From assembly GCF_020400605.1 (NCBI RefSeq), contig NZ_JAINRD010000003.1, positions 310,001 to 374,000 of the forward strand: a stretch of 64,000 nt of DNA, read 5' to 3'. A program made the position numbers and the translations under genes. Below the pieces are notes generated by a model, which saw only the letters and a list, made by a program, of their open reading frames with translations, did no database searches and was not told the DNA's origin. Positions 24,462 to 32,478 of the stretch are shown in pieces (the stretch's first letter is position 1; the number at the start of each line of letters is the position of its first letter). This stretch comes from Streptomyces aculeolatus. GTDB lineage: Bacteria > Actinomycetota > Actinomycetes > Streptomycetales > Streptomycetaceae.

Positions 24462-25016
24462 CTAGCGTGCGGCGCCGGGGAGGTCGGTCATCTCGGCGGT
24501 CAGCGCCCAGCGTTCGTGGTCGCGCCAGGCGCCGTCGATGAACAGGTAGTCCGGCGAGAAGCCCTCCAGGCGGAAACCCGCTCGCTTGGCCAGCGCGATG
24601 GACGCGGCGTTGCCCGGCTGGACGTTGATCTCCAGGCGGTGCAGGCCGAGGTGCGTGAAGGCGTGCCGGACGACCAGGCCGATGCCCTCGGACATGTGGC
24701 CGCGGCCGGCGTACGGCACGAAGGCCGCGTACCCGAGGGCGCCGGAGAGGAAGGCGCGGCGCACGATGGCGTTGATGTTGACGAAGCCGGCGATGGCGCC
24801 GGACTCCCGCTCGCAGACGAGGAATCCCTCGGTCTGCGGCTCGGTGAGCCGCTCCAGGTAGGCGCGGTAGTCGGCGGGGGTGGCGGGCGGGGACAGCCAC
24901 GGGCGGTGGAGTCCTGTGCTGGCTCGCGCGCGGGCGAGGAACTCCTCCTCGTCCGCGGGGCGCGGGATGCGGATCGCGGTCCGGCCGCCGGCCGCGAGGA
25001 CGTCGTTCTCTGGCAC
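24462..25016 (-). CDS. GNAT-family N-acetyltransferase (RimJ/RimL-like)
   Basis: 184-residue acetyltransferase similar to the RimJ family that acetylates N-termini of ribosomal proteins or small amines. It has FLVCERESGAIAGFVNINAI, the acetyl-CoA binding stretch AGRGHMSEGIGLVVRHAF (Q/R-x-x-G-x-G/A region), HRLEINVQPGNAASIALAKRAGF and the C-terminal GAWRDHERWAL. GTG start at 25016. It stands next to a VOC gene read in the same direction 27 bases upstream, possibly one transcript. Confidence 0.88.
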   Translation of the reverse strand: MPENDVLAAGGRTAIRIPRPADEEEFLARARASTGLHRPWLSPPATPADYRAYLERLTEPQTEGFLVCERESGAIAGFVNINAIVRRAFLSGALGYAAFVPYAGRGHMSEGIGLVVRHAFTHLGLHRLEINVQPGNAASIALAKRAGFRLEGFSPDYLFIDGAWRDHERWALTAEMTDLPGAAR

Positions 25017-25043
25017 CGGGCGAGTGTACGCCCCGCCTGCCGG

Positions 25044-25415
25044 TCAGGGGTTCGGCTGGACGAACCGCAGCCGGTTGCCGAAGGGGTCGGTCAGCTCCAG
25101 GATCGTGCCGATGCCGGCGTCCTCCTCGAGCCCGGGCTTCAGGTACGGATAGTCCTTGGCCTTCAGCTCCGCGTGCAGCTCGCCCGCGCCGTCGACCTCG
25201 ATATAGGCGGTGGCGCCGGGGCTGGCGTCGCCGTAGTGCTCGCTGAGGTGGAGGGTGAGGTCGCCGCGGGAGACCTGCATGTAGAGCGGGAGCCCGTCGG
25301 AGAACCTGTGCTCCCAGTCGACTGTGAACCCCAGGTAGTCGAGGTAGAACTCGCGCGCCTTGGCGATGTCGAAGATGCGGAAGATCGGGACGGTACGCCG
25401 GAACAGGACAGTCAT
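25044..25415 (-). CDS. VOC protein, bleomycin-resistance-like
   Basis: 123 residues with the VOC fold: VPIFRIFDIAKAREFYLDYLGFTVDW, DLTLHLSEHYGDASPGATAYIEV, and ELTDPFGNRLRFVQP at the end. It resembles glyoxalase superfamily proteins of the bleomycin-binding group, some of which bind and neutralise drugs without catalysis. ATG at 25415. It is upstream of the acetyltransferase and 7 bases downstream of the HNH nuclease stop, so three genes may be co-transcribed. Confidence 0.83.
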   Translation of the reverse strand: MTVLFRRTVPIFRIFDIAKAREFYLDYLGFTVDWEHRFSDGLPLYMQVSRGDLTLHLSEHYGDASPGATAYIEVDGAGELHAELKAKDYPYLKPGLEEDAGIGTILELTDPFGNRLRFVQPNP

Positions 25416-25422
25416 GCCTCCA

Positions 25423-25947
25423 CTATGCCTCCGCCGCCAGCCGCTCGGCGAGACGGCGCATTCCGTCTCCCACCAGGTAGTGGCCGGGCAGTCCGGGGAT
25501 CTCGACCGGGCGGCCCGCGGGGCGCCGGGGCGGGTGGCGTATGAGGTGCCCGAGGACGCGGGCGGCGAGCGCGGGGTCGTCGGGAGGGTCGCCGAGGACG
25601 TAGTGGTAGGCGTTCGGGCGCCAGTGGGGGTAGCGCTCGGTGAGGCCGACGATCAGCGCGGGCGGGCGGCGGCGGTACGAGGCGTAGGGCTCGGCATAGT
25701 ACGACGTGCGGCGGCCCTCGGCGACGTTGCACGACGCGCAGAGCAGGCCGCGGACCAGGCCGGAGACATGGTGGTGGTCGATGACGAGCCGGTCCGGGCG
25801 CAGCCCGCAGACCGCGCACCGGCCGTCCTGCCAGCGCCGTATCACCGCGAGCGCCCCGCCCGGGCCGGCCGGTGCGAGGGCCGCGCCGGGCGGCGTCCAG
25901 TCGTGGCAGGCGGGGACCTCGCGGCCCGGCGGCGGCGTGCTGCTCAT
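25423..25947 (-). CDS. HNH endonuclease, recombination endonuclease VII-like
   Basis: 174-residue protein with a treble-clef HNH nuclease motif: CAVCGLRPDRLVIDHHHVSG followed by LLCASCNVAEG. Two Cys pairs hold a structural zinc and the DHHH supplies the catalytic histidine, as in phage T4 endonuclease VII. The C-terminal part (RYPHWRPNAYHYVLGDPPDDP) is not typical of the phage enzyme. Many Streptomyces carry such chromosomal copies and their role is unclear. ATG at 25947, ten bases from the stop of the upstream decarboxylase gene. Confidence 0.8.
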   Translation of the reverse strand: MSSTPPPGREVPACHDWTPPGAALAPAGPGGALAVIRRWQDGRCAVCGLRPDRLVIDHHHVSGLVRGLLCASCNVAEGRRTSYYAEPYASYRRRPPALIVGLTERYPHWRPNAYHYVLGDPPDDPALAARVLGHLIRHPPRRPAGRPVEIPGLPGHYLVGDGMRRLAERLAAEA

Positions 25948-25957
25948 GCCGCCGACG

Positions 25958-27508
25958 CTACGGCCCTGCACTGACATCGGCCGCCGCCCGCGGCCCCTCC
26001 GCCCGCAGCAGCGCGACGAGTTCGTCCACATGCTCCCGGCGGGTGAGGAACCCGTTGACGTTGATCCGCAGCGCCCGCCGCCCGTCGAGTACCGTGGTCG
26101 CCACCCACGCCCGCCCGCCGCGCTCGACGCGCTGCTGGAGCGCGCGCTGCACCGCGTCCCGCGTGCCGGCCGGCGCCCCGCGCACCGCCTCGGGGAGATA
26201 GCGCACGCAGCACACCGCGGTCTGCACGTCGCCGACCGCCTCGAAGCCGTCCGCCGCGGCCAGCTCCGCGGCGAGGTACCGGGTGAGGTCCAACTGCCGC
26301 TCGACGATGCGGCGGTAGCCGTCGCGGCCGAGGCCGGCGAGGGCTGCCCACAGCTTGAGCGCGTTGGCACGCCGGGTGCCGAGCTGGCCCAGCCGGAAGA
26401 AGTCGAGCGGGCTGTCGTCAGGGGCGCCGTCCGCGCCGTCGCCGGCGGCGCCGTCCGGGGCGCCCTCCGCCGCCCGCCGCTCCGCGCCGCGCCGGTCGTC
26501 GAGGTACGCCGGATCGGTGTCGAACGCGTCGCGCAGCACCCGCGCGCCGCCGCGGGTCAGCAGCGCGCCGCAGGAGAACGGCACGAACATCCACTTGTGC
26601 GGATCCAGCGTCGCCGAGTCCGCCCGCGCCACGCCCCCCAGCAGGCCGCGGTGCGCGGGGGAGAACGCAAGCGCCCCGCCGTACGCCGCGTCGACGTGGT
26701 ACCACAGCCCGTACTCCGCGGCCACGTCCGCGAGTTCGGCCAGCGGGTCGACGGCGCCGGTGGACGTGGTGCCCGCCACGCCGACGACGCAGGCGGGCCG
26801 CAGCCCGGCGGCGAGGTCCCGCTCGACGGCGGCGCGCAACTCGCCGACGCGGACGCGAAAGCGCGCGTCGGTGCCGATACGGCGCAGGTTCGCCCGTCCG
26901 ACCCCGAGCACGTCCACGGCCTTGACGAGCGAGAAGTGGGCCTGTTCCGAGGCGTACACGCGCAGCCGCGCCCCGCCGGGCCCGGCGGTGGCGGCCGAGG
27001 CGTCCGCGGCGTCCCTGGCGCACTTCAGCCCGATGAGGTTCGCCTCGGACCCGCCGCTGGTGAGCGTGCCGAACGCACCGTCGCCGTAGCCGAGCAGCTC
27101 GCACAGCCAGCCGAGGACGCGCTCCTCCAGCGCGGTCGCGGTGGGCGACTGCCGCCAGGCGGCGGCATTCTGGTTGAGCGCGGAGCACAGCGCGTCGGTC
27201 CAGACGGCGACGGGCAGCGGCGCGGGGTTGAACAGGCCGAAGTAGCGCGGGCCGGAGATCTGGGTGGCGTCGGCGACGACGTCGCGGGCGAGCACGCCGA
27301 GCAGTTCCAGCGGGTCCGTGCCCTGCTCGGGCAGCGGCCCGGCGAACCGCTCGCGCAGCGCGGCCGGGGTGGCGTCGGAGCAGACGGGGAGGTCGTCGAG
27401 CGCGGCGGCGTAGTCGGCGACCAGCCGGGTCGCCGCGGCGCCCAGGCGCCGGTGCTCGGCGGCGAGCGCCGCCGCGGTGAGGTCGTCGTCGTGCATGGGT
27501 ACGTGCAT
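25958..27508 (-). CDS. PLP-dependent amino-acid decarboxylase (group II)
   Basis: 516-residue fold-type I decarboxylase related to aromatic-L-amino-acid, glutamate and 2,4-diaminobutyrate decarboxylases. Motifs include GYGDGAFGTLTSGGSEANLIGLK, SEQAHFSLVKA, VGVAGTTSTGAVDPL, WYHVDAAYGGALAF and the PLP-binding lysine in DPHKWMF. The C-terminal domain ends LRINVNGFLTRREHVDELV. The exact substrate cannot be told. A disordered Gly/Asp-rich insertion of about 25 residues (PDGAAGDGADGAPDD) interrupts the conserved core after DDRRG. ATG 27508 or 27496. It diverges from a LysR gene that probably controls it. Confidence 0.88.
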   Translation of the reverse strand: MHVPMHDDDLTAAALAAEHRRLGAAATRLVADYAAALDDLPVCSDATPAALRERFAGPLPEQGTDPLELLGVLARDVVADATQISGPRYFGLFNPAPLPVAVWTDALCSALNQNAAAWRQSPTATALEERVLGWLCELLGYGDGAFGTLTSGGSEANLIGLKCARDAADASAATAGPGGARLRVYASEQAHFSLVKAVDVLGVGRANLRRIGTDARFRVRVGELRAAVERDLAAGLRPACVVGVAGTTSTGAVDPLAELADVAAEYGLWYHVDAAYGGALAFSPAHRGLLGGVARADSATLDPHKWMFVPFSCGALLTRGGARVLRDAFDTDPAYLDDRRGAERRAAEGAPDGAAGDGADGAPDDSPLDFFRLGQLGTRRANALKLWAALAGLGRDGYRRIVERQLDLTRYLAAELAAADGFEAVGDVQTAVCCVRYLPEAVRGAPAGTRDAVQRALQQRVERGGRAWVATTVLDGRRALRINVNGFLTRREHVDELVALLRAEGPRAAADVSAGP

Positions 27509-27567
27509 GGGGCCGATCTTCACAACCGGCCCGGCGACAGGGAAGGGGCGTCTTTCCGATGACAGGA

Positions 27568-27584
27568 CATAGGGTTTTCCTATG
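27568..27584. promoter_or_regulatory. LysR-type operator CATAGG-GTTTT-CCTATG
   Basis: A perfect 6-5-6 palindrome whose inner part reads ATAG-N7-CTAT, the classic LysR/OxyR half-site arrangement. Its last three bases are the ATG of the LysR gene, so binding should shut off the LysR gene directly (autorepression) and affect the divergent decarboxylase 60 bases away. Confidence 0.75.
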
Positions 27585-28457
27585 GCCTTGTCGTTGGAGG
27601 ATCTGCGGGTGTTCCGCTCGGTGGCCGCGGCCGGCAGCTTCGGCCGGGGCGCGGCGCGGCTGCGGCTGAGCCAGCCGGCGGTCAGCGAGCGGATGTCCCG
27701 GCTCGAACGCGACCTGGGGCGCCCGCTGTTCCTCCGCGGCGGCCGGGGCGTACGGCTCACCGCGGCCGGTGAGCGGCTGCTGCCCTACGCCGAGCGGTGC
27801 CTGGCGCTCGCCGAGGAGGCGGTCGCGGCAGTACGGGCAGAACGCGACCGCCCGCGCGTCCGCATCGCCCTGCATGCCACGTTCGCACCGACCGTGGTGC
27901 CGCGGGTGCTCGACGCCCTCGCGCCGCTCGACGTCGACGTCACCTGCACCGACGTGCACAGCGAAGAGGTGGTGCGCGGCCTGGACGACCACACCGTCGA
28001 CATCGGGTTCGTGGTGCCCGGCCCGTATCCGCACACGTTGACCGTAGAGCCGTTCCTGACCGACCCGGTCGTCTGCGTCGCCCGCCCGGCGCATCCACTG
28101 GCCGCCGGCGGCCCGCTGCGGATCCGGGACCTGGCGGCGTATCCGGTGGCCTGTACGACGTGGGGCGACGGCGCGGCGCGATTCCTGGACCTGCTGCGCG
28201 CCGCCCCCGTACCGGCCGGCAGGATCCACCCGGTCTCCCCCGCCGAGACCGTCGCGGGACTCGCCCGCCGCGGCAGCCACACCGGGGTGCTGACCCGTTC
28301 CACCGTCGGCCCCGACCTGGCCGCCGGCGAGCTGGTCGAACTGCCCGTCACCGACCTGCCGCGCTGGGAGCTGACCCTCGCCCTCGCCCACCGCACGCGG
28401 GACGCCCGCACCGCGCCCGTACGGGCGGTGCGCGCGGCGCTGCTCGCAACCGGCTGA
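27582..28457 (+). CDS. LysR-family transcriptional regulator
   Basis: 291 residues of usual LysR length. The winged helix reads LEDLRVFRSVAAAGSFGRGA and LRLSQPAVSERMSRLERDLGRP, and is followed by the RERD-type linker and an effector domain with VRIALHATFAPTVVPRVL. The ATG lies within a palindromic operator and no ribosome binding site is visible, so translation may be leaderless and self-repressed. The divergent PLP decarboxylase is the natural target. The effector could be its amino-acid substrate (inference). Confidence 0.9.
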   Translation: MALSLEDLRVFRSVAAAGSFGRGAARLRLSQPAVSERMSRLERDLGRPLFLRGGRGVRLTAAGERLLPYAERCLALAEEAVAAVRAERDRPRVRIALHATFAPTVVPRVLDALAPLDVDVTCTDVHSEEVVRGLDDHTVDIGFVVPGPYPHTLTVEPFLTDPVVCVARPAHPLAAGGPLRIRDLAAYPVACTTWGDGAARFLDLLRAAPVPAGRIHPVSPAETVAGLARRGSHTGVLTRSTVGPDLAAGELVELPVTDLPRWELTLALAHRTRDARTAPVRAVRAALLATG

Positions 28458-28475
28458 GTCAGCCCTGCTCCGGCG

Positions 28476-28712
28476 TCATCTGCGGCGCTGGAGCATCCAC
28501 CCCACGATCATGCCGATGACCGCCACCGCGAGCAGCGCCAGCCACAGCGGCGTGGTGACCTCCCAGAAGAGCAGCTGGATGCGGGTGCGCCGGGTGTTCT
28601 GGAAGATGAAGGCCAGGCCGAGGGCGGCCAGCACGATCGCGACCACCCTGCGTGGGGTGAGCGCCTGCCCGGTGCCGCGCGCGCCGTCCGTCCGTGCCGT
28701 GGTACGAGCCAT
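28476..28712 (-). CDS. LapA-domain (DUF1049) small membrane protein
   Basis: 78 residues with two transmembrane helices (VVAIVLAALGLAFIFQNT and TTPLWLALLAVAVIGMIVGWML) joined by RRTRIQLLFWEV, the LapA/lipopolysaccharide-assembly-protein-A domain pattern. In Gram-positive bacteria the role is unknown. ATG at 28712. It ends 18 bases from the convergent LysR gene. Confidence 0.8.
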   Translation of the reverse strand: MARTTARTDGARGTGQALTPRRVVAIVLAALGLAFIFQNTRRTRIQLLFWEVTTPLWLALLAVAVIGMIVGWMLQRRR

Positions 28713-28773
28713 GGGCCCAGCATCATCCCGCGGCCGGCGCGGCGCCCGGCGGGCCGGGCCGTTCGGGCGAACG

Positions 28774-29334
28774 TCATCCGCCGGTGACGCCGTCGGCCAG
28801 CTCCCGCACGATGTCGAGGTGGCCGGCGTGGCGCGCGTACTCCTGCAGCACGTGGAAGAGGATCAGCGCCAGCGACGGCGCCTCGGCCGCGCTCCCGAAG
28901 CGCCCGCCGACGGCGGCCGCGCGGTCCAGCGGCACGCCCGCGACGATCTCCCGGGAGCGGGCGCACGCCGCCCGGAAGTCGTCCTTCAGCTCCTCGGTGC
29001 CGGTGTCGGCCGGGACCGTCCAGCGGTCGTCGGGGCCGCGGTCGCCCCACGGGTCGGGCAGCGGCCGGGCGGCGAAGCCCCACTCGAACCAGCGGCGCTC
29101 CACCCACGTCAGGTGGACCAGCAGTTCCAGCGGCGTCCAGCCGGAGGCCACCCGGCTGGAGCGCAGCTCCTCCTCGGCGAGGCCGTCGAGCTTGCGCAGC
29201 ACCTCGGCCCGGTAGTGGTCGAGGTAGGTGTCCAGCAGCTCGCGCGGGTCCGTGCGGGAGCCGGGTGCGGGCTCGTCGATCGGCATCCGCGACCGGTCCG
29301 GCGGCGGGCCCTTCGCGCGGGCGGGGCGCCTCAT
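28774..29334 (-). CDS. DinB-family (DUF664) protein
   Basis: 186-residue four-helix bundle protein of the DinB/mycothiol-dependent superfamily. Recognisable parts are LLDTYLDHYRAEVLRKLDGL, SGWTPLELLVHLTWVERRW (first metal-ligand His) and ILFHVLQEYARHAGHLDIVREL (two further His). These proteins often use mycothiol or another low-molecular-weight thiol for detoxification in actinomycetes. The ATG overlaps the stop of the upstream fusion peptidase (ATGA), so it is the last member of the peptidase operon. Confidence 0.87.
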   Translation of the reverse strand: MRRPARAKGPPPDRSRMPIDEPAPGSRTDPRELLDTYLDHYRAEVLRKLDGLAEEELRSSRVASGWTPLELLVHLTWVERRWFEWGFAARPLPDPWGDRGPDDRWTVPADTGTEELKDDFRAACARSREIVAGVPLDRAAAVGGRFGSAAEAPSLALILFHVLQEYARHAGHLDIVRELADGVTGG

Positions 29335-32300
29335 GCGAGCCCCGGGGTGTCGAGGGTGAGGGTGCCGGCGTCCGCGTCGAGCACGGCGGGCACGCCGAGG
29401 GGGACGGTGAGGGCGGGGACGCCGTGGCCGAAGTCCAGGCCCTCCAGCACCGGCACGCCCAAGTCGCCGAGCCGGTCGGCGAGGACCGCGCGCACGTCCT
29501 CGTACGGGCCGCAGTCCGCCCAGGTGCCGCAGGCGACGCCGGCGACGCCGGTCAGCCAGCCGCTGCGGCGGAGCTGGGTGAGGATGCGGTCGAGGCGGTA
29601 GTCCTCCTCCTCGACGTCCTCGATGAGCAGGATGCCGCCGGCCGCGCCGGCGTGGGCGCCGGGGGTGCCGACGCCGGCGGCCAGCAGGCTGACGCAGCCG
29701 CCGAGGGTGACGCCGCGGGCCCGGCCGGGGACGAGGGCGCGGGCGCCGGGGTTGGTCAGGCGCTGCACCGCGGCGGGCTCGAAGAGGGTGCGGCGCAGGT
29801 GGTCGCGGGTGGCGTCGTCCTCGACGAACGGGCTCCAGGCGGGCATCGGCCCGTACAGCGTGGCCACGCCGAGGTGGGTGGCAACGGCCTCGTGCAGGGC
29901 GGTGGCGTCACTGAAGCCGGCGTAGAGCTTGGGTCCCGCGGCACGCAGGGCGGCCCAGTCGACGTGGTCGACCATGCGCTGCGCGCCGTAGCCCCCGCTG
30001 CCGGAGAAGACGGCCGCGACCTCGGGGTCGCACCAGGCGCGCTCGAAGTCGCGGGCGCGGGCGGCGTCGTCGGCGGCCAGGTAGGACAGCACGCCGTGCT
30101 TGCCGTACGCGGTGGGGTGGACGACGACGTCCAGACCCCAGCCGCGCAGCACCTCGACGCCGGCGTCCAGCTTCTTGCGCGGGAACCCGCCGCTGGGCGC
30201 GACGACCGCGACGCGGTCGCCGGGGCGCAGGCGGCGGGGGCGGACGAGCGCAGTGGCGGACCCGGTGGCGGACCCGCTGGCGGACCCGGTGCCCGGCGCG
30301 GAGGCCGTGCCCGGGGCGGACGACGGGCCCGGGGCGGCGGCGCGCGGGGGCGCGGCGGCCGGGGGCACGGGCGCGCCCAGGTCCACGGCCGGCACGTCCG
30401 GCGCCGCGAAGCCGAACGTCTGCGCGTACAGCGACAGCTCGGCCTCCAGCGCCCGGGTCAGGGTGTCGGCGCGCCGGAAGCCGTGGCCCTCGCCCTCGAA
30501 GGTGACGTACGCGTGCGGCACGCCCCGGCCCGCGAGCGCCGCCAGGAACCGCTCGCACTGCACCGGCGGGCAGATCACGTCGTCCAGGCCCTGGAGCAGC
30601 AGGAACGGCGCGGCGATCCGGTCGGCGTGGTGGACCGGGGAGCGCTCGCGGTACCGCTCGGGCACCTCGGCGAGCGGGCCGACCAGCGACTCCAGATAGC
30701 GGGACTCGAAGTCGTGGGTCTCGTCGGTGGCCCAGCCGGCGAGGTCGAGGATGGGATAGATGATCGTGCCGCACGCGTACAGCCCTTCGGCCAGCGGCGA
30801 GGTGAGGGACGCGGCGGTCGTCCAGCCGCCCGCGCTGCCGCCGCGGATCGCCAGCCGGGCCGGGTCCGCGGTGCCCTCGGCGGCCAGCGCGCGGGCGACG
30901 GCGGCGCAGTCCTCGACGTCCACGACGCCCCACTGCTCGCGCAGCCGCTCCCGGTAGGCGCGGCCGTAGCCGGTGGAGCCGCCGTAGTTGACCTCGGCGA
31001 CGCCGATGCCGCGCGAGGTGAAGTAGGCGATCTCCAGGTCGAGCACGAGCGGTACGTGCCCGGTGGGGCCGCCGTGCGCCCAGATCACGTACGGCGGCAG
31101 TTCGCCCGCGGGGCCGGTGGACTCCGGGTGCCGCGGCGGGTAGACGTGGGCGTGCACCTCGCGGCCGTCCGGGCCCGCGAAGGTGCGGGACTCCGGGCGC
31201 GGCAGGTAGGCCGGGTCGACGGCGTCGCGGTGGGCGTTGCCGGCGACGCGGGCGTAGCCGGTGGCGGTGTCCAGCTCGACGACCTCGTACCCGGTGACGG
31301 GGCTCGCGGCCAGGCCGAAGACCCGCTCGCCGGTGACGGCGAGGGCCCCCGCCCAGTTCGACCAGGGGCCCGGCACGTCGGCCAGCTCGCCGGTGGCGGG
31401 GTCGAGGACGCCGAGGCGGGTGCCGCCGGTGCCGTGCAGGGTGGCGACCAGGCCGTTGCCGAGGACGGCGAACCAGCGCAGCCCGACCTTCCACAGCGCG
31501 TCGGCGAACTCCTCCGGCAGCGGGCAGAGTTCGCCGGCCACGGCGGTGGCGGGGTCGACCCGGTGCAGGTTCCACCAGCCGCTGCGGTCGGTGGCGGCCA
31601 CCAGCGTGCCGTCCGGCAGCCACTCGGCCTGCGCGACGGACTCGGCCTCGGGGCCCGTCTGGGCGCCGAGCACCGTCGTGACCCCGGCCAGCCGGCCGTC
31701 GCCGGTGACGTCGGCGACGCGCAGCTCCGTGCCGTCCCAGGGCATCCGCGGGTGGTCCCAGGCGATCCAGGCGGCCTGCCGGCCGTCCGGGGAGAGGCGG
31801 GGGCCCGTGACGAAGCGGTGCCGGTCGTCGGTCAGCTCGCGCACGGCGGCGCGGTCGGCCGCCGCCGAGCCGTCCAGCGGCACGGCGGCCAGCACGCGGC
31901 GCACGTCGGTGGGCGACGGGCCGGTGAACTCCTCCAGCACGCACCACACCTCGCCCCGCTCCGGCAGCACGACAGCGTCGCACCAGCGCAGCCCGCCGCC
32001 GACGGCGGAGACCGGCGTGAGCGGGCGGGGCTCGCCGCCGGCGTCCGGCTCGTATGCGTACAGCCGCTGGTCGGCGAAGTGGGTGAAGACGATCAGCGGG
32101 CCGCCGTCGGGCCGCGGCACGCCGGCCCAGGGCCGGCCGCCGTACTCGATGACCCTGTTGCGCACGTTCCACGGCGGGGGCAGCACCGACTCCTCGGTGC
32201 CGTCCGGGCGCAGCCGCACCAGCGCCCGGCGTCCGCCCTCGCGCGGGCGGGGAGCGGTCCACCACACCTCGTCGCCGACGGCGTCCAGGTACTCCGGGCG

Positions 32301-32369
32301 GCCGTCGTGGGTGGCGGCGAGGGCGGCGGTCAGGGGGGAGGGCCAGGTGCCGTACGGGGCGGTGGTCAC
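29331..32369 (-). CDS. S9 prolyl-oligopeptidase-like and S66 LD-carboxypeptidase fusion
   Basis: A 1012-residue two-enzyme fusion. Residues about 1-640 form an S9-type alpha/beta-hydrolase with a beta-propeller: YVIWAHGGPTGHVP, then RLAIRGGSAGGWTT (nucleophile Ser), LLQGLDDVICP (Asp) and EGEGHGFRR (His). A Pro/Ala/Ser/Gly/Thr linker of roughly 50 residues follows. Residues from about 690 form an S66 LD-carboxypeptidase with VAVVAPSGGFPRKKLDAG, LYAGFSDATALHEAV (nucleophile Ser), LLIEDVEEEDYRLDR (Glu) and GHGVPALTVPLGV (His). S66 enzymes remove the terminal D-Ala from murein tetrapeptides. No signal peptide, so it is cytosolic. ATG 32369. Confidence 0.9.
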   Translation of the reverse strand: MTTAPYGTWPSPLTAALAATHDGRPEYLDAVGDEVWWTAPRPREGGRRALVRLRPDGTEESVLPPPWNVRNRVIEYGGRPWAGVPRPDGGPLIVFTHFADQRLYAYEPDAGGEPRPLTPVSAVGGGLRWCDAVVLPERGEVWCVLEEFTGPSPTDVRRVLAAVPLDGSAAADRAAVRELTDDRHRFVTGPRLSPDGRQAAWIAWDHPRMPWDGTELRVADVTGDGRLAGVTTVLGAQTGPEAESVAQAEWLPDGTLVAATDRSGWWNLHRVDPATAVAGELCPLPEEFADALWKVGLRWFAVLGNGLVATLHGTGGTRLGVLDPATGELADVPGPWSNWAGALAVTGERVFGLAASPVTGYEVVELDTATGYARVAGNAHRDAVDPAYLPRPESRTFAGPDGREVHAHVYPPRHPESTGPAGELPPYVIWAHGGPTGHVPLVLDLEIAYFTSRGIGVAEVNYGGSTGYGRAYRERLREQWGVVDVEDCAAVARALAAEGTADPARLAIRGGSAGGWTTAASLTSPLAEGLYACGTIIYPILDLAGWATDETHDFESRYLESLVGPLAEVPERYRERSPVHHADRIAAPFLLLQGLDDVICPPVQCERFLAALAGRGVPHAYVTFEGEGHGFRRADTLTRALEAELSLYAQTFGFAAPDVPAVDLGAPVPPAAAPPRAAAPGPSSAPGTASAPGTGSASGSATGSATALVRPRRLRPGDRVAVVAPSGGFPRKKLDAGVEVLRGWGLDVVVHPTAYGKHGVLSYLAADDAARARDFERAWCDPEVAAVFSGSGGYGAQRMVDHVDWAALRAAGPKLYAGFSDATALHEAVATHLGVATLYGPMPAWSPFVEDDATRDHLRRTLFEPAAVQRLTNPGARALVPGRARGVTLGGCVSLLAAGVGTPGAHAGAAGGILLIEDVEEEDYRLDRILTQLRRSGWLTGVAGVACGTWADCGPYEDVRAVLADRLGDLGVPVLEGLDFGHGVPALTVPLGVPAVLDADAGTLTLDTPGLA

Positions 32370-32478
32370 GGGCGGCGTCGTCTCTTTCCGCTGGTGGTCG
32401 AGGCGCCGGCGGACTCGGCGGCGCGCTCGCTGGTCGTTGCGTGCGTCCCACGCGCTGATCGGGGGCGGTGTGGTGCCG

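Noticed and set aside
24431..24462. CCGCTG hexamer run
   Set aside because: Only about four copies at the end of a gene with Arg-Arg codons. Short GC-rich runs of this sort are common in such genomes and no function is suggested.
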